Assembly (NCBI GenBank): GCA_020848545.1 | Contig: JADLHZ010000151.1 | Span: 1 to 64,000 of the forward strand | Length of the DNA stretch: 64,000 nucleotides | Direction of reading: 5' to 3' | Source: Deltaproteobacteria bacterium | Lineage (GTDB): Bacteria; Myxococcota; JADLHZ01 | In this document: positions 54,127 through 62,344 of the stretch, piece after piece | Layout of the letters: each line of letters opens with the position of its first letter | Numbering within the stretch: position 1 is the stretch's first letter | Translations under genes and position numbers: made by a program | Notes under the pieces: generated by a model | What the model saw: the letters and a program-made list of their open reading frames with translations, nothing else | Databases searched by the model: none | Told to the model about the DNA's origin: nothing

Positions 54127-54217
54127 ACGCGACGGCTAAGCGCTTAAGACTTCTTCACAATCGCCTGGGCAAGCGCTTCACACGCGCCGGTTAGCGTCAT
54201 GATCAAGGAGACACACC
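54127..54217. promoter_or_regulatory. Divergent control region with two AAGCGCTT sites
   Basis: TAAGCGCTTA (54137-54146) and AAGCGCTT (54171-54178) are palindromic cores 33 bases apart, about three helical turns. CTTCACA occurs at 54153-54159 and again at 54176-54182. These could be sites for the OmpR-type regulator encoded at 54937. The start of the Spy-like gene follows AAGGAGA. Confidence 0.4.
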
Positions 54218-54667
54218 ATGCTTGGCATCTTGTTCGGAATCGTTTGCACCGTCCTGCTCTTCAAGGTCATCCGCGGCCGGCGCTACTGGGGACACTACGG
54301 GCACCGCTACGGCTACGGCTTCTTCTTGCGGCGCTTGTTTCAACGCCTGAACACGGGGCCCGGGCAGGAGAAGGTCGTGCTCTCGGAGCTCGAGGCCCTC
54401 CGCGAGACCGGCCGTGAGCTGCGCGCCGAGCTGAAGACGACGCGCGCGGACATCGCGGCGATCGTGCGCGAGCCGAGCTTCGACAAGGCGAAGGTCGAGA
54501 CCTTGTTCAGGAAGCAAGACGAGCTCATCGCCAAGCTGCGTGCGGCGGCGTCTGCCTCGCTCGAGAAAGTGCACGGCGCGCTCGACGACACGCAGAAGAA
54601 GGACCTCGCCGACATGGTCGAGCGCGGAGGTTTCTACGGGCGCTACGGCTACGGTCACGGCTGCTGA
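54218..54667 (+). CDS. Spy/CpxP-like periplasmic heavy-metal sensor protein
   Basis: This 149-aa protein has an N-terminal membrane anchor (MLGILFGIVCTVLLFKVI), then a His/Tyr/Gly-rich segment (GHYGHRYGYG), a long helical LTxxQ-like region (LSELEALRETGRELRAELKT, SFDKAKVETLFRKQDELIAK, LDDTQKKDLADMVERG), and a C-terminal GRYGYGHGC. The aromatic/His ends and the helical hairpin resemble Spy/CpxP and CnrX-type metal or stress sensors. The gene precedes a two-component system on the same strand. Confidence 0.75.
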   Translation: MLGILFGIVCTVLLFKVIRGRRYWGHYGHRYGYGFFLRRLFQRLNTGPGQEKVVLSELEALRETGRELRAELKTTRADIAAIVREPSFDKAKVETLFRKQDELIAKLRAAASASLEKVHGALDDTQKKDLADMVERGGFYGRYGYGHGC

Positions 54668-54719
54668 CGGTCCCGCGCGGTCTTGGAAATACGCCCACAC
54701 ATATAAGGAGAGAGAATTT

Positions 54720-54926
54720 ATGCGACACGGAGTCCTCATCGTCTTGCTTTCGGCGGGTGCGATCTTCGGTTTCACGAGCGGGTTTCACCACTTACGTCAC
54801 GGACACGGCTCCTGGCGCGGCGGCCACTGCGCTCAGCATGCGGCTTGGCAGCAAAACGACTGCGGCTGTGCGCAGGGCAGCGCTGCGGCGAGCCAGCCGT
54901 CGTGCTCGAGCGGATGTTCCTGGTAG
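54720..54926 (+). CDS. Small Cys/His-rich exported peptide
   Basis: This 68-aa protein begins with a signal-like helix (MRHGVLIVLLSAGAIFGFTS), then a His-rich segment (HHLRHGHGSWRGGHCAQH) and a Cys-rich end (CGCAQGSAAASQPSCSSGC). The pattern suggests a metal-binding secreted peptide. ATG 54720 has an AAGGAG site 9 bases upstream. It lies between the Spy-like gene and the response regulator and is probably co-transcribed. Confidence 0.7.
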   Translation: MRHGVLIVLLSAGAIFGFTSGFHHLRHGHGSWRGGHCAQHAAWQQNDCGCAQGSAAASQPSCSSGCSW

Positions 54927-54936
54927 AGGGTGACGG

Positions 54937-55614
54937 ATGCGGCTCCTGCTCATCGATGACGACGCCCGCCTCTATGATCTGCTGAAGACCTTCTTCGCGG
55001 ACAACGGCGCGTCGCTCGATCACGCAAGCGACGGCCCGCGCGGCCTCGCAGCCTTGGCGCAAGCAGACTTCGACGCCGTCCTGCTCGACGTGATGATGCC
55101 GGGCATGGACGGCCTCGAGGTCTGTAAGCGCGTGCGGCAGAAGAGCAGCGTGCCGATCATCATGCTCACGGCCAAAGGCGACGAGACCGATCGTGTGGTC
55201 GGGCTGGAGCTCGGCGCCGACGACTATTTGCCAAAGCCGTTCTCGCCCCGTGAGCTGCTCGCGCGCGTCCGGGCCGTCCTGCGCCGCGGTCACGTGGTGC
55301 AGAGCGAGCGCATCGCCGTGCGCGACATCGTCGTCGACATCAGCGCGCACGAGGTCCGGGTGAAGGGCAAAGCGATCGAGCTCACCGGCCTCGAGTTCGA
55401 TCTCCTGCTCGCGCTCATGCGTCGCGCCGGTCGCGTGGTACCGCGCGATGGCTTGCTCTCGGCCGCGGGGCGCGAAGACGTCGTCGTCGGCGAGCGCACG
55501 ATCGACGTGCACATCTCGCACCTGCGCCAGAAGCTCGGCGACGATCCCCGCGCGCCGACGATCATCAAGACCGTGCGCGGCGTCGGCTACGTGCTGACGA
55601 AAGAGAGCGAATGA
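54937..55614 (+). CDS. OmpR-family response regulator (CpxR-like)
   Basis: This 225-aa protein has a receiver domain with acidic pocket IDDDA, phospho-acceptor Asp51 (DAVLLDVMMPGMDG) and KPF loop (DDYLPKPFSPREL), then a winged-helix effector (RTIDVHISHLRQKLGDDPRA, IKTVRGVGYVLT). The ATG follows the peptide stop by 10 bases and its stop overlaps the kinase start (ATGA). The order Spy-like, metal peptide, regulator, kinase resembles a Cpx/Cus-type envelope or metal stress operon. Confidence 0.95.
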   Translation: MRLLLIDDDARLYDLLKTFFADNGASLDHASDGPRGLAALAQADFDAVLLDVMMPGMDGLEVCKRVRQKSSVPIIMLTAKGDETDRVVGLELGADDYLPKPFSPRELLARVRAVLRRGHVVQSERIAVRDIVVDISAHEVRVKGKAIELTGLEFDLLLALMRRAGRVVPRDGLLSAAGREDVVVGERTIDVHISHLRQKLGDDPRAPTIIKTVRGVGYVLTKESE

Positions 55615-56858
55615 GGCGCCTCCACCGCTACGTCCACGCGCATCTGCACCGGCGCTTGTTCGTGTGGTTCGGCGCGTCGATCTTCATGACGATTGCAGCC
55701 GTGTTCGGCGTGTCGGTCGTCACCTCGCGCTTCGTCGAGTCGCCGTGGCAGGCCGAGATGGACAAGGCGAGCCGCTTCGTTTCGTCGCGCTTGGAGGCCG
55801 TGTGGGACGCGCCGGGCGAGCGCCGAGCGTTGACCGAAGCCGCGGCGAAGGAGCTCGAGCTGAACTTGCATCTCTTCGACGCCGGCGGCCGCGCGCTCGA
55901 GACCTTCGGCGACCCCTGCGAGCGGCATCCTTACTCGGTGATCGTCCGCCGCGGCGATCTCGTGCTCGGACGCCTGGAAGCCTGCGCGCCGAAGCATCGC
56001 GCGTGGGGCGGCGGACTCTGGCGCATCGCTGTCGTGCTCCTGTGCGCGGCGCTCGTCTTGTGGGCGGCGTCCGGCAAGCTCGCGCGCCGGCTCACGCGAC
56101 CCCTGAGCGATCTCGCCCGCGTGGCGCGAGACATCGGCAACGGCAAGCTGCAGAGCCGCGCGCGCCTGCGGGGCAAAGAGCCAGGTGAGGTCGGCATGCT
56201 CGCCGAGTCGATCAACGACATGGCGGCGAAGATCGAACGACAGATGGCCGAGCAGCGCGAGCTCCTCGCCGGCGTGTCGCACGAGCTGCGTACGCCGCTC
56301 ACCCGAATGCGCGTGTTGATCGAGCTCGCCAAGGATCGGCCGGCGGCGCTCGAAGAGCTCGATCGCGAGATCGACGAGATCGACGCGCTCGTCGGCGAAT
56401 TGCTCGCGAGCGCGCGCCTCGATTTTTCGGCGCTGCGTTTGCGATCGCTCGAAGCGCACGCCGTGGCAACGCGAGCGATCGAGCGCGCAGGCGAAGCAGC
56501 AGATCGCTTGTTCGACGAGGCCGCGGGCGCCGTGTTCCAAGGCGACGCGAGCCTCATCGCCCGCGCGCTCGCCAACCTGCTCGACAACGCCAAGAAGCAC
56601 GGCGGCGGCGTGCGCGCGCTGCGGGTGAAGACGCGCGCCGGCCGCGTCGCGTTCGAGGTCGAGGACGGTGGCCCCGGGTTTTCCGACGAAGCCGCGCGCC
56701 GCTTGTTTCAACCCTTCTCGGCCGGCGGCTCCGAGACGAGCTCGCTCGGCCTCGGGCTCGCGCTCGTCCGGCGCATCGCCGAAGCACACGGCGGCACGGC
56801 GTACGCGGAGAACATCGGCGGCGGCGGCGCGCGCGTGGGGTTCGAGGTGAAGGGTTAG
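55611..56858 (+). CDS. Sensor histidine kinase (CpxA-like)
   Basis: This 415-aa membrane kinase has two transmembrane helices (FVWFGASIFMTIAAVFGVSV near 20-40 and IAVVLLCAALVLWAASGKLA near 140-160) bounding a small periplasmic sensor. A HAMP segment follows, then the H-box GVSHELRTPLTRMRV (His224), the N-box NLLDNAKKHGGG, and G boxes VEDGGPGFSDEAAR and SLGLGLALVRRIAEAHGG. It is the cognate kinase of the preceding regulator, joined by an ATGA overlap. Lipid-stress or metal signals are plausible. Confidence 0.93.
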   Translation: MRRLHRYVHAHLHRRLFVWFGASIFMTIAAVFGVSVVTSRFVESPWQAEMDKASRFVSSRLEAVWDAPGERRALTEAAAKELELNLHLFDAGGRALETFGDPCERHPYSVIVRRGDLVLGRLEACAPKHRAWGGGLWRIAVVLLCAALVLWAASGKLARRLTRPLSDLARVARDIGNGKLQSRARLRGKEPGEVGMLAESINDMAAKIERQMAEQRELLAGVSHELRTPLTRMRVLIELAKDRPAALEELDREIDEIDALVGELLASARLDFSALRLRSLEAHAVATRAIERAGEAADRLFDEAAGAVFQGDASLIARALANLLDNAKKHGGGVRALRVKTRAGRVAFEVEDGGPGFSDEAARRLFQPFSAGGSETSSLGLGLALVRRIAEAHGGTAYAENIGGGGARVGFEVKG

Positions 56859-56884
56859 CGTGAAGGGCACGACCCCGGATCACA

Positions 56885-57655
56885 TCACGGCACAGCCGCG
56901 AAGCCCCCGGCGCCGCCGCCGCCGGTCATCTGCACCGCCGACTGCGAGAACACGTTGAACGCGCGGCGGATCTCCTTCTGGTTGTTCTTCGGCGTCAGCA
57001 CCCAGCGCGGATCGATGCCCATCAGCGAGAACACTTGGCGAAAGTCGGTGCCGCCGTCGTCGATGCCCATGGCCGCCACGATGTGCCGCTCGGCCATCGT
57101 CATGTCCTTGACGATCGCGGCGACGTCCTTCGGCTGCGCCCGGTTCGATCCGGCGTCGGCGCCGTCCGTGATGAGCAGCGTCACCGTACGCACGTTGACG
57201 CCGGCATCTAGAAACGCCTGCGTCTTCGCGAGCACGGTGCCGAGCAGTACTACGCTTTGATCGTAGAGCGGCGTGCCTTGGTTCGGATCATAGTTCTGGC
57301 TGTCCATGCGGATCGCCTGCGCGAGCGGCACGTAGGGAAAGAGCACGTCGCCGTTCAGGTAGCGCGTGTGCACGAACACGTTGTCCTTCTGCTTGCTCGC
57401 GAGGAGCGCGTCGAGGACCGCGTTGTGTCCGTCGCGCACGTTCTGCGCGTTCTTGGCCATCCGGATCGATCCGGAGTCGTCGGGCATCAGGGTGACGAGC
57501 ACGACCTCGCTCGCCTTGACGTCGTCGATCGCGATGCCGAGCCCTAGCGCGATCTGCGCGCCCAGATCCGGCACGGCGAGCACTTGCATCGACTGCGCGC
57601 CGAGCGTGCCGTCTTGTTGAGCGGACGAGAACAATTGTTGAACGTTCGTAGTCAT
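56885..57655 (-). CDS. vWA-domain protein of a TerY-P-like triad
   Basis: This 256-aa vWA protein carries a MIDAS site: MPDDSGSIRMA (DxSxS), then Thr in GTPLYDQSVVLL and Asp in LLITDGADAG. The domain starts near residue 35, preceded by a short Gln/Ser-rich segment. It is the TerY-like member of a set with PP2C and a zinc-ribbon kinase, as in TerY-P triads linked to stress-response complexes. ATG 57655 has a GGAG site 5 bases upstream. A nicotinamidase-like gene separates it from the kinase, which is unusual. Confidence 0.85.
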   Translation of the reverse strand: MTTNVQQLFSSAQQDGTLGAQSMQVLAVPDLGAQIALGLGIAIDDVKASEVVLVTLMPDDSGSIRMAKNAQNVRDGHNAVLDALLASKQKDNVFVHTRYLNGDVLFPYVPLAQAIRMDSQNYDPNQGTPLYDQSVVLLGTVLAKTQAFLDAGVNVRTVTLLITDGADAGSNRAQPKDVAAIVKDMTMAERHIVAAMGIDDGGTDFRQVFSLMGIDPRWVLTPKNNQKEIRRAFNVFSQSAVQMTGGGGAGGFAAVP

Positions 57656-57669
57656 AGTTGCTCCGTAGT

Positions 57670-58719
57670 TTAGAGAATTCCCCAGTTGGCGATCGGATCG
57701 GTCGAGCGCACGAGGTGCATGCCGGCCGCAGCGAAGCGCTGCATCGCGGCCTCGGCCTCGGACGTGAAGTCGGCGTGAAAGCCGCCCTTGCCGTCCGGCA
57801 CCGCGACCGCCGACATGCAGTCGGTGAGCACATACACCTTGCGGACGAGCGCGCGATCGAAGGCGACGATCTCCTCCAGCAGATCGTCGATCGTGCTCTT
57901 GACGCAGTGGCTCGCCGCTTGGCCGGCGATGACGACCGCGTCGGACGCGAGCAGCGTCTTCAGAAACGCCGTGTTGCGCTGCGCGAGCGGCTGGCCGTCG
58001 TGGCGGGTGAGCACCTCGGGGCGCAGCACCGAGTAGTTCTCGGTGAGCGGATGGCCGCCCTTCACCTCGACCCACGACTGCATGGAGCGCGCGTACGCGT
58101 GAAAGAGGCGCGCCTCGTGGATGACGCCGGCGAGCGCGTGGCCGGCGCTGCCGAGCAAGCAGTGCGGCGGCCACAGGTAGAGCTTGTACTTACCGGCGCG
58201 CTCGAGCTCTTGGCAGTAGTGGCGCGCTTGCTCGACGAGCCACGGATAGTTGCCGTTGCAGAGCCAGCGCGCCATCGCCGGGTTCGGTCGCAAGCGGCCC
58301 TTCGCCACGTCCTCGGCCGCCACCTCACGAAAGGCGTCGGGCGGGCGACCGTTCTCGTCGATCCAAAAGCTCGGAAAGAAGATCTGGTGCGCGAAGTGGG
58401 TGTCGAGGGTGGTCGTGATGTTCGTGATGACGCCGAGGTTCTTGTAGATCAGCTCGGCGATCCTGCGGCTGTCGCCGACGGCGCCCTTGCCGTCACGGCC
58501 GCCGACGAAGAGCGCGCCCTCCGGAAAGCAGAAGTCCTTCTGCACGTCGATGAGCAGAAGGTGCACGTTCTTCTGGTCGGTGCTCGCCGGTTGCAGGCGG
58601 TGCTGCCGCGCCCATGTCGCCGCGAGCGCAGGCATCTCGGCTGCGCGCGGCTCGTACGAGAAGCGCGCGGCGTTTGCGGGATCGAAGAACGGGGGAAGGG
58701 GGAGCTCGAGAGCAGTCAT
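57670..58719 (-). CDS. Nicotinamidase/isochorismatase-like cysteine hydrolase
   Basis: This 349-aa protein has the nicotinamidase superfamily core: LLLIDVQKDFCFPEGALFVGG (catalytic Asp58), a metal-binding DTHFAHQIFFPSFW segment, and the nucleophilic Cys in VVIAGQAASHCVKSTIDDLL. A 50-residue N-terminal extension and a large insert make it longer than typical nicotinamidases (about 200 aa). It overlaps the kinase stop by 4 bases (ATGA) and precedes the vWA gene by 14 bases, so it belongs to the triad operon. The substrate is unknown; NAD-related amides are possible. Confidence 0.85.
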   Translation of the reverse strand: MTALELPLPPFFDPANAARFSYEPRAAEMPALAATWARQHRLQPASTDQKNVHLLLIDVQKDFCFPEGALFVGGRDGKGAVGDSRRIAELIYKNLGVITNITTTLDTHFAHQIFFPSFWIDENGRPPDAFREVAAEDVAKGRLRPNPAMARWLCNGNYPWLVEQARHYCQELERAGKYKLYLWPPHCLLGSAGHALAGVIHEARLFHAYARSMQSWVEVKGGHPLTENYSVLRPEVLTRHDGQPLAQRNTAFLKTLLASDAVVIAGQAASHCVKSTIDDLLEEIVAFDRALVRKVYVLTDCMSAVAVPDGKGGFHADFTSEAEAAMQRFAAAGMHLVRSTDPIANWGIL

Positions 58720-60593
58720 GATGAAACCTCCATGGTGAGCGCACGGAGCTCGTGCGCGTCGTGAACGAGAAGCGCGTCTTTGGTCGCGATGAGACGGCAC
58801 CCGGCGTCGACGAAGGGCTCGGTGTCGGAGAACACGCGCGTCACGGCCAGCGTGCCGCCCGTCGCTTCGACGCGGACGACGCCTGCGTCGGTGGGAACGA
58901 GCAGCGCGTGATCGACGGCGGCGCCGAGCTTCGCGGACGCGAGCCACGGCAGATCCCGCGCGTCGCCTTCGACGGCTGCGAGCGTCTGCCCGCGGGGATC
59001 GATGAGAATGCAAGCATCGACGCGAGCGCCGGCCACCTCGCGCGCGACGCTGAGCCACCCGAGCTCGCCGAGGACGCAGCCCATCTCGAGCACGCGGCCG
59101 CGGATGCACGCAGGGCGCAACGAATCGACGAGGCCGCGCTTGTTCGGCGAGAAGACGTAGCCGACCGCCAGCTCTCCGGCGCGATAGACGCCGAGGCCGA
59201 AGCGGGACCCGAGCCAGACGTGCGCGTCGCCCTCGAGCACGCCGCCGAGCGGTTCATCGGCGCTGAAGGGATCGCGCTGGTCGGCGAGCCGCACGACCGC
59301 GTCCTGGCCGACGAATACGACATCGTCGCCGAAGGCCGCGAAGGCGTGTGGCGCGATCGAGCGCCGCCGCGCGCCACCCGCGTCGAGGATGGCCAGCGTT
59401 CGCCCGTTCGAGACGAGCGTCGCGTGCGGTAGCAGCCCAAAGCGCAGCGTCGGATCGCAGCGGCCGCTGAGCACGCGCTCCTTCGTCTCGCGCACGAACG
59501 CGTCGTCCTCGTGACACAGCCAGTGCGCGCCGCTGTCGTGGACGGCCACGAGCGTGCCTTCCGTCCGCACGATCGAGCGCGCGTGGACTTTGCCGCGAAC
59601 CGCCGAGCGATGCACGACGCGCGCGGCTTGCGTGCAAAACGGGCAGACCGCGCGCCCATGCTCGCCGCCGCAGGCGGTGCAGCGCGTGAAGCGCAAGGTG
59701 TCGAGCAGCGCCGGGGGCGGCGGCGTTCTGAGATCGCGCACGCAGGTCTCTTCGAGGAACCCGAGCACGGCGTCCGGCAAGGTCGCGAGCGGCAGCGCCG
59801 GCTTCGGATACTGCACCTGCGGATGGAACACGGTGATCCGCTCGAGCGGCCGCAGCGACGGCGGCAGGCGCTTGCTCGCGTCCTGCGGCCGGTACACGCC
59901 TGCGTAGGGACCGGCGAGCAGCAAGAGCTGCATCAACATGACGGCGTACGCGTACCAATCGGAGCCCTGATCGTGCGGGCGGACCATGGTCGCGGCGCCG
60001 CCGGCCGCTGCGAGCAAGCGCGGGTCGACGAAGCGATCGCTGAACACCCGGCACACGAAGCGATCGAACTGATAGCTGTCGGCGTCGATGAGGAAGACGT
60101 CGTCGCCGCAGACGAGCACGTTCAGGTCGTTGAAGTCGCCGAGCGTGACACCGGCGCGATGCAGCGCCAAGACCTGTGCGCGCAAGGTCCGCAACACCGC
60201 GACGTTGCGCTCGCCGCCGCCGGCCCCGCGCCGCGCCGTCGCCTGCGCGAGATCGGCGAGGACGAGCGCGCCCTCGATCTTGCGCATGACGTAGCCGATG
60301 AGCCCGCCGCCGCCGAGGCCGCGCTTGTCGGTCGCCAACGCTTCGGGCTTCACCGCCGCCGCCGGCAGCGCGAGCCGCATGAGCGCCGGCAGCTTGTCCT
60401 CGTGCTCGCGCAGGCGCACGCCCGCGGCAAGCTGTGCGTCGGGCAGGCCGGCGAAGTCCGGATGCGACGGCGGCTTGAAGCGCTTGAGCACGCGCCCGTC
60501 GCCGAGATCGTAGACCTCGGCCTCGCCGCCTTGGCCGATGAGGCGCTTCGGATCGAGCCGCACGCGGGCGCCGTTGACGAAGGCTTCCATCAC
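58716..60593 (-). CDS. Atypical Ser/Thr kinase with zinc ribbon, TerY-P triad
   Basis: This 625-aa protein starts with a kinase domain: IGQGGEAEVYDL (Gly loop), Lys37 (VLKRFKPP), a catalytic-loop variant GDFNDLNVL with Asp153 instead of HRD, and a DAD (170-172) in place of DFG (VFLIDADSYQF). Near residues 305-320 a zinc ribbon is visible (CTACGG with C305/C308, CPFC with C317/C320). The rest is a beta-rich C-terminal domain with repeated strands, perhaps propeller-like. This matches the kinase of TerY-P triads. It overlaps the PP2C gene by 4 bases. Confidence 0.87.
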   Translation of the reverse strand: MMEAFVNGARVRLDPKRLIGQGGEAEVYDLGDGRVLKRFKPPSHPDFAGLPDAQLAAGVRLREHEDKLPALMRLALPAAAVKPEALATDKRGLGGGGLIGYVMRKIEGALVLADLAQATARRGAGGGERNVAVLRTLRAQVLALHRAGVTLGDFNDLNVLVCGDDVFLIDADSYQFDRFVCRVFSDRFVDPRLLAAAGGAATMVRPHDQGSDWYAYAVMLMQLLLLAGPYAGVYRPQDASKRLPPSLRPLERITVFHPQVQYPKPALPLATLPDAVLGFLEETCVRDLRTPPPPALLDTLRFTRCTACGGEHGRAVCPFCTQAARVVHRSAVRGKVHARSIVRTEGTLVAVHDSGAHWLCHEDDAFVRETKERVLSGRCDPTLRFGLLPHATLVSNGRTLAILDAGGARRRSIAPHAFAAFGDDVVFVGQDAVVRLADQRDPFSADEPLGGVLEGDAHVWLGSRFGLGVYRAGELAVGYVFSPNKRGLVDSLRPACIRGRVLEMGCVLGELGWLSVAREVAGARVDACILIDPRGQTLAAVEGDARDLPWLASAKLGAAVDHALLVPTDAGVVRVEATGGTLAVTRVFSDTEPFVDAGCRLIATKDALLVHDAHELRALTMEVSS

Positions 60594-61330
60594 GCGCCTC
60601 CGCCGCGCTTGCCGAGGATGATCGTCGTGTCGTCGGCGAGGACGCTCGGCGGGCGGGTGAGCTGCGCCAGCTTGCGTCTCAACGCGTCCGGATGATCGAA
60701 GAAGCGCGCCTCGTCGGCGGCGAGCACCGCCGGCCAGGCGGGCGATGCGCCTTCAGCGAGGAGCTCGGCGGCGCCGTCCGTCGCCACGAAGAAGCGCTCG
60801 ACGGCCGCGGCGTCGCGAACGAGCACCGGCGCGATCGTGAGGTCGCGGCCGTCGAGCAGGCGGTAGGCGAGATAAGGCGGCGCGTTGTCAGCGAACGGTC
60901 CGATGACGAAGGCGCAGTCGTTGCAACCGATGACGCCGTCGCCGAGCGCGAAGAAGATCGCGTGCGCGCCGCTGAACAACACCCCGACGATCGTGAACAG
61001 CGCGGCCTCCTCGAGCAGCGCCGCCGGTGCACGGGTCGTCTGCTCCGCGATGGCCATGAGGCGCGCGCTCGCCGCCTCCGTGAGCGCGGTCCAGAACCCA
61101 GCTTCGAGCGGATCGCCCTCCGCCGCGAGCGCGCACTCGGCGACGAGGCGCGCGCCTAGATATGCGCCGACGCCGCTCGCAGGCGCGCTGCCGCAGCCGT
61201 CGCAGACGACCGCCACGAAGCGCCCCTGCCGCCCCGCAAAGTACGCGGCGTCCTGGTTCGGCGCGCCGTTGACGCGATGCCGGCTCCCGGTCACCGAGGC
61301 GTCGCGCACGCTCATCTCTTCGTGTTTCAT
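60590..61330 (-). CDS. PP2C-family protein phosphatase, TerY-P triad
   Basis: This 246-aa PP2C has the acidic metal-binding motifs AVVCDGCGSAPAS (first Asp), ALGDGVIG, VATDGAAELL and ADDTTIIL. It is the first gene of the operon: PP2C, kinase, hydrolase, vWA. I take the ATG at 61330. A GTG at 61336 and an internal ATG at 61313 are alternatives. No clear Shine-Dalgarno precedes it, and the start lies inside the inverted repeat at 61329-61351, so translation or transcription could be regulated there. Confidence 0.85.
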   Translation of the reverse strand: MKHEEMSVRDASVTGSRHRVNGAPNQDAAYFAGRQGRFVAVVCDGCGSAPASGVGAYLGARLVAECALAAEGDPLEAGFWTALTEAASARLMAIAEQTTRAPAALLEEAALFTIVGVLFSGAHAIFFALGDGVIGCNDCAFVIGPFADNAPPYLAYRLLDGRDLTIAPVLVRDAAAVERFFVATDGAAELLAEGASPAWPAVLAADEARFFDHPDALRRKLAQLTRPPSVLADDTTIILGKRGGGA

Positions 61331-61351
61331 ATACACTATGTTCGTGTATAT
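61329..61351. promoter_or_regulatory. Inverted repeat at the triad operon start
   Basis: ATATACAC (61329-61336) and GTGTATAT (61344-61351) form a perfect 8-bp inverted repeat around 7 bases (TATGTTC). It overlaps the PP2C start codon and contains AT-rich hexamers resembling a -10. It lies in the 87-base gap to the divergent asparaginase-like gene. It looks like an operator controlling the triad. Confidence 0.55.
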
Positions 61352-61417
61352 CTAACACTTTGTCAACTCAAAATGCGCGCCGTTGCAAACCCCCTAGCGA
61401 GCGCATAGCCAAGCGGC

Positions 61418-62335
61418 ATGGAACCCATCGTGCTCACGCACGGCGGCGCCGGCGCCCCGGCCTCCGCCAAAGACGGCGCCGACGCGGCCGCACACCGAGG
61501 GCTGGAAGAAGGCGACGCGCTCGCGATGGCCCTCGCCGCCACCTGCGTGCTCGAAGACGATCCGCGCTTCAACGCCGGCACCGGCGCGAACTATCGCCTC
61601 GACGGCGAGACGATCGAGCTCGACGCGTCGGTGATGACGAGCGACGGCCGCTCGGGCGCGGTCGCCTGCCTCGAGCGCGTCCAGCATCCGATCCTCGTCG
61701 CGGCCCGCGTCCGCGAGCGCACGCCGCACTTGCTGATCGCTGGCGGCGGCGCGACGGCCTTCGCGCGACGGCAAGGCTTCCCCGACTACGACCCAGGCAC
61801 AAAGGAGCGGCGATCACACCTCGAGCGCGCGCGCGCGCTGCTCCTGCAACGACGCTTCGCCGAGCCGGGCTTCGAAGCGTGGCAGATCCTCGCCGAGCGC
61901 GACGAGGTGAAGGCGCTCTGGAACTTCTCGACCGACTACCCGGGCGACACCGTCGGCGCCGTCACCCGCGACGAGAGCGGGGCGTTCGCCGCCACCGCGT
62001 CCACGGGCGGCACCTTGTTTACCTTGCGCGGACGCGTCGGCGACTCGCCGCTCATCGGCTGCGGCGTCTTCGCAGGGCCGCGTGGCGCGGTCGCCTGCAC
62101 CGGCGCCGGCGAGGAGATCGTGCGCCGCTTCTTGGCGAAGACGGTTTACGACGCCCTCGCCCGCGGCAACGGCGCCCGCGCCACGATCGATGCGGCGCTC
62201 GCCGAGATCCCGGCCGCGATCCCGATGGGCATCCTCGCGGTGACCTCAACCGAGCATGCGCACGGGTGCAATCGTGAGATGCCCGTCGGTGTCGCGGCGC
62301 GCCCCAAAGTTGCCCCTGCGCCGCGCCGCGGCTAA
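61418..62335 (+). CDS. Isoaspartyl peptidase/L-asparaginase (Ntn hydrolase)
   Basis: This 305-aa precursor belongs to the plant-type asparaginase family, which self-cleaves to expose Thr. Features are MEPIVLTHGGAGAPAS, NAGTGANYRLDG, DYPGDTVGAVTRDESGAFAA (autocleavage before Thr in GDTVG), TASTGGT and GCGVFAGPRGAVACTGAGEEI. It hydrolyses isoaspartyl dipeptides or asparagine. A Pro/Arg-rich C-terminal tail is short and unremarkable. The next gene starts 9 bases downstream. Confidence 0.9.
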   Translation: MEPIVLTHGGAGAPASAKDGADAAAHRGLEEGDALAMALAATCVLEDDPRFNAGTGANYRLDGETIELDASVMTSDGRSGAVACLERVQHPILVAARVRERTPHLLIAGGGATAFARRQGFPDYDPGTKERRSHLERARALLLQRRFAEPGFEAWQILAERDEVKALWNFSTDYPGDTVGAVTRDESGAFAATASTGGTLFTLRGRVGDSPLIGCGVFAGPRGAVACTGAGEEIVRRFLAKTVYDALARGNGARATIDAALAEIPAAIPMGILAVTSTEHAHGCNREMPVGVAARPKVAPAPRRG

Positions 62336-62344
62336 CTCTATGGA

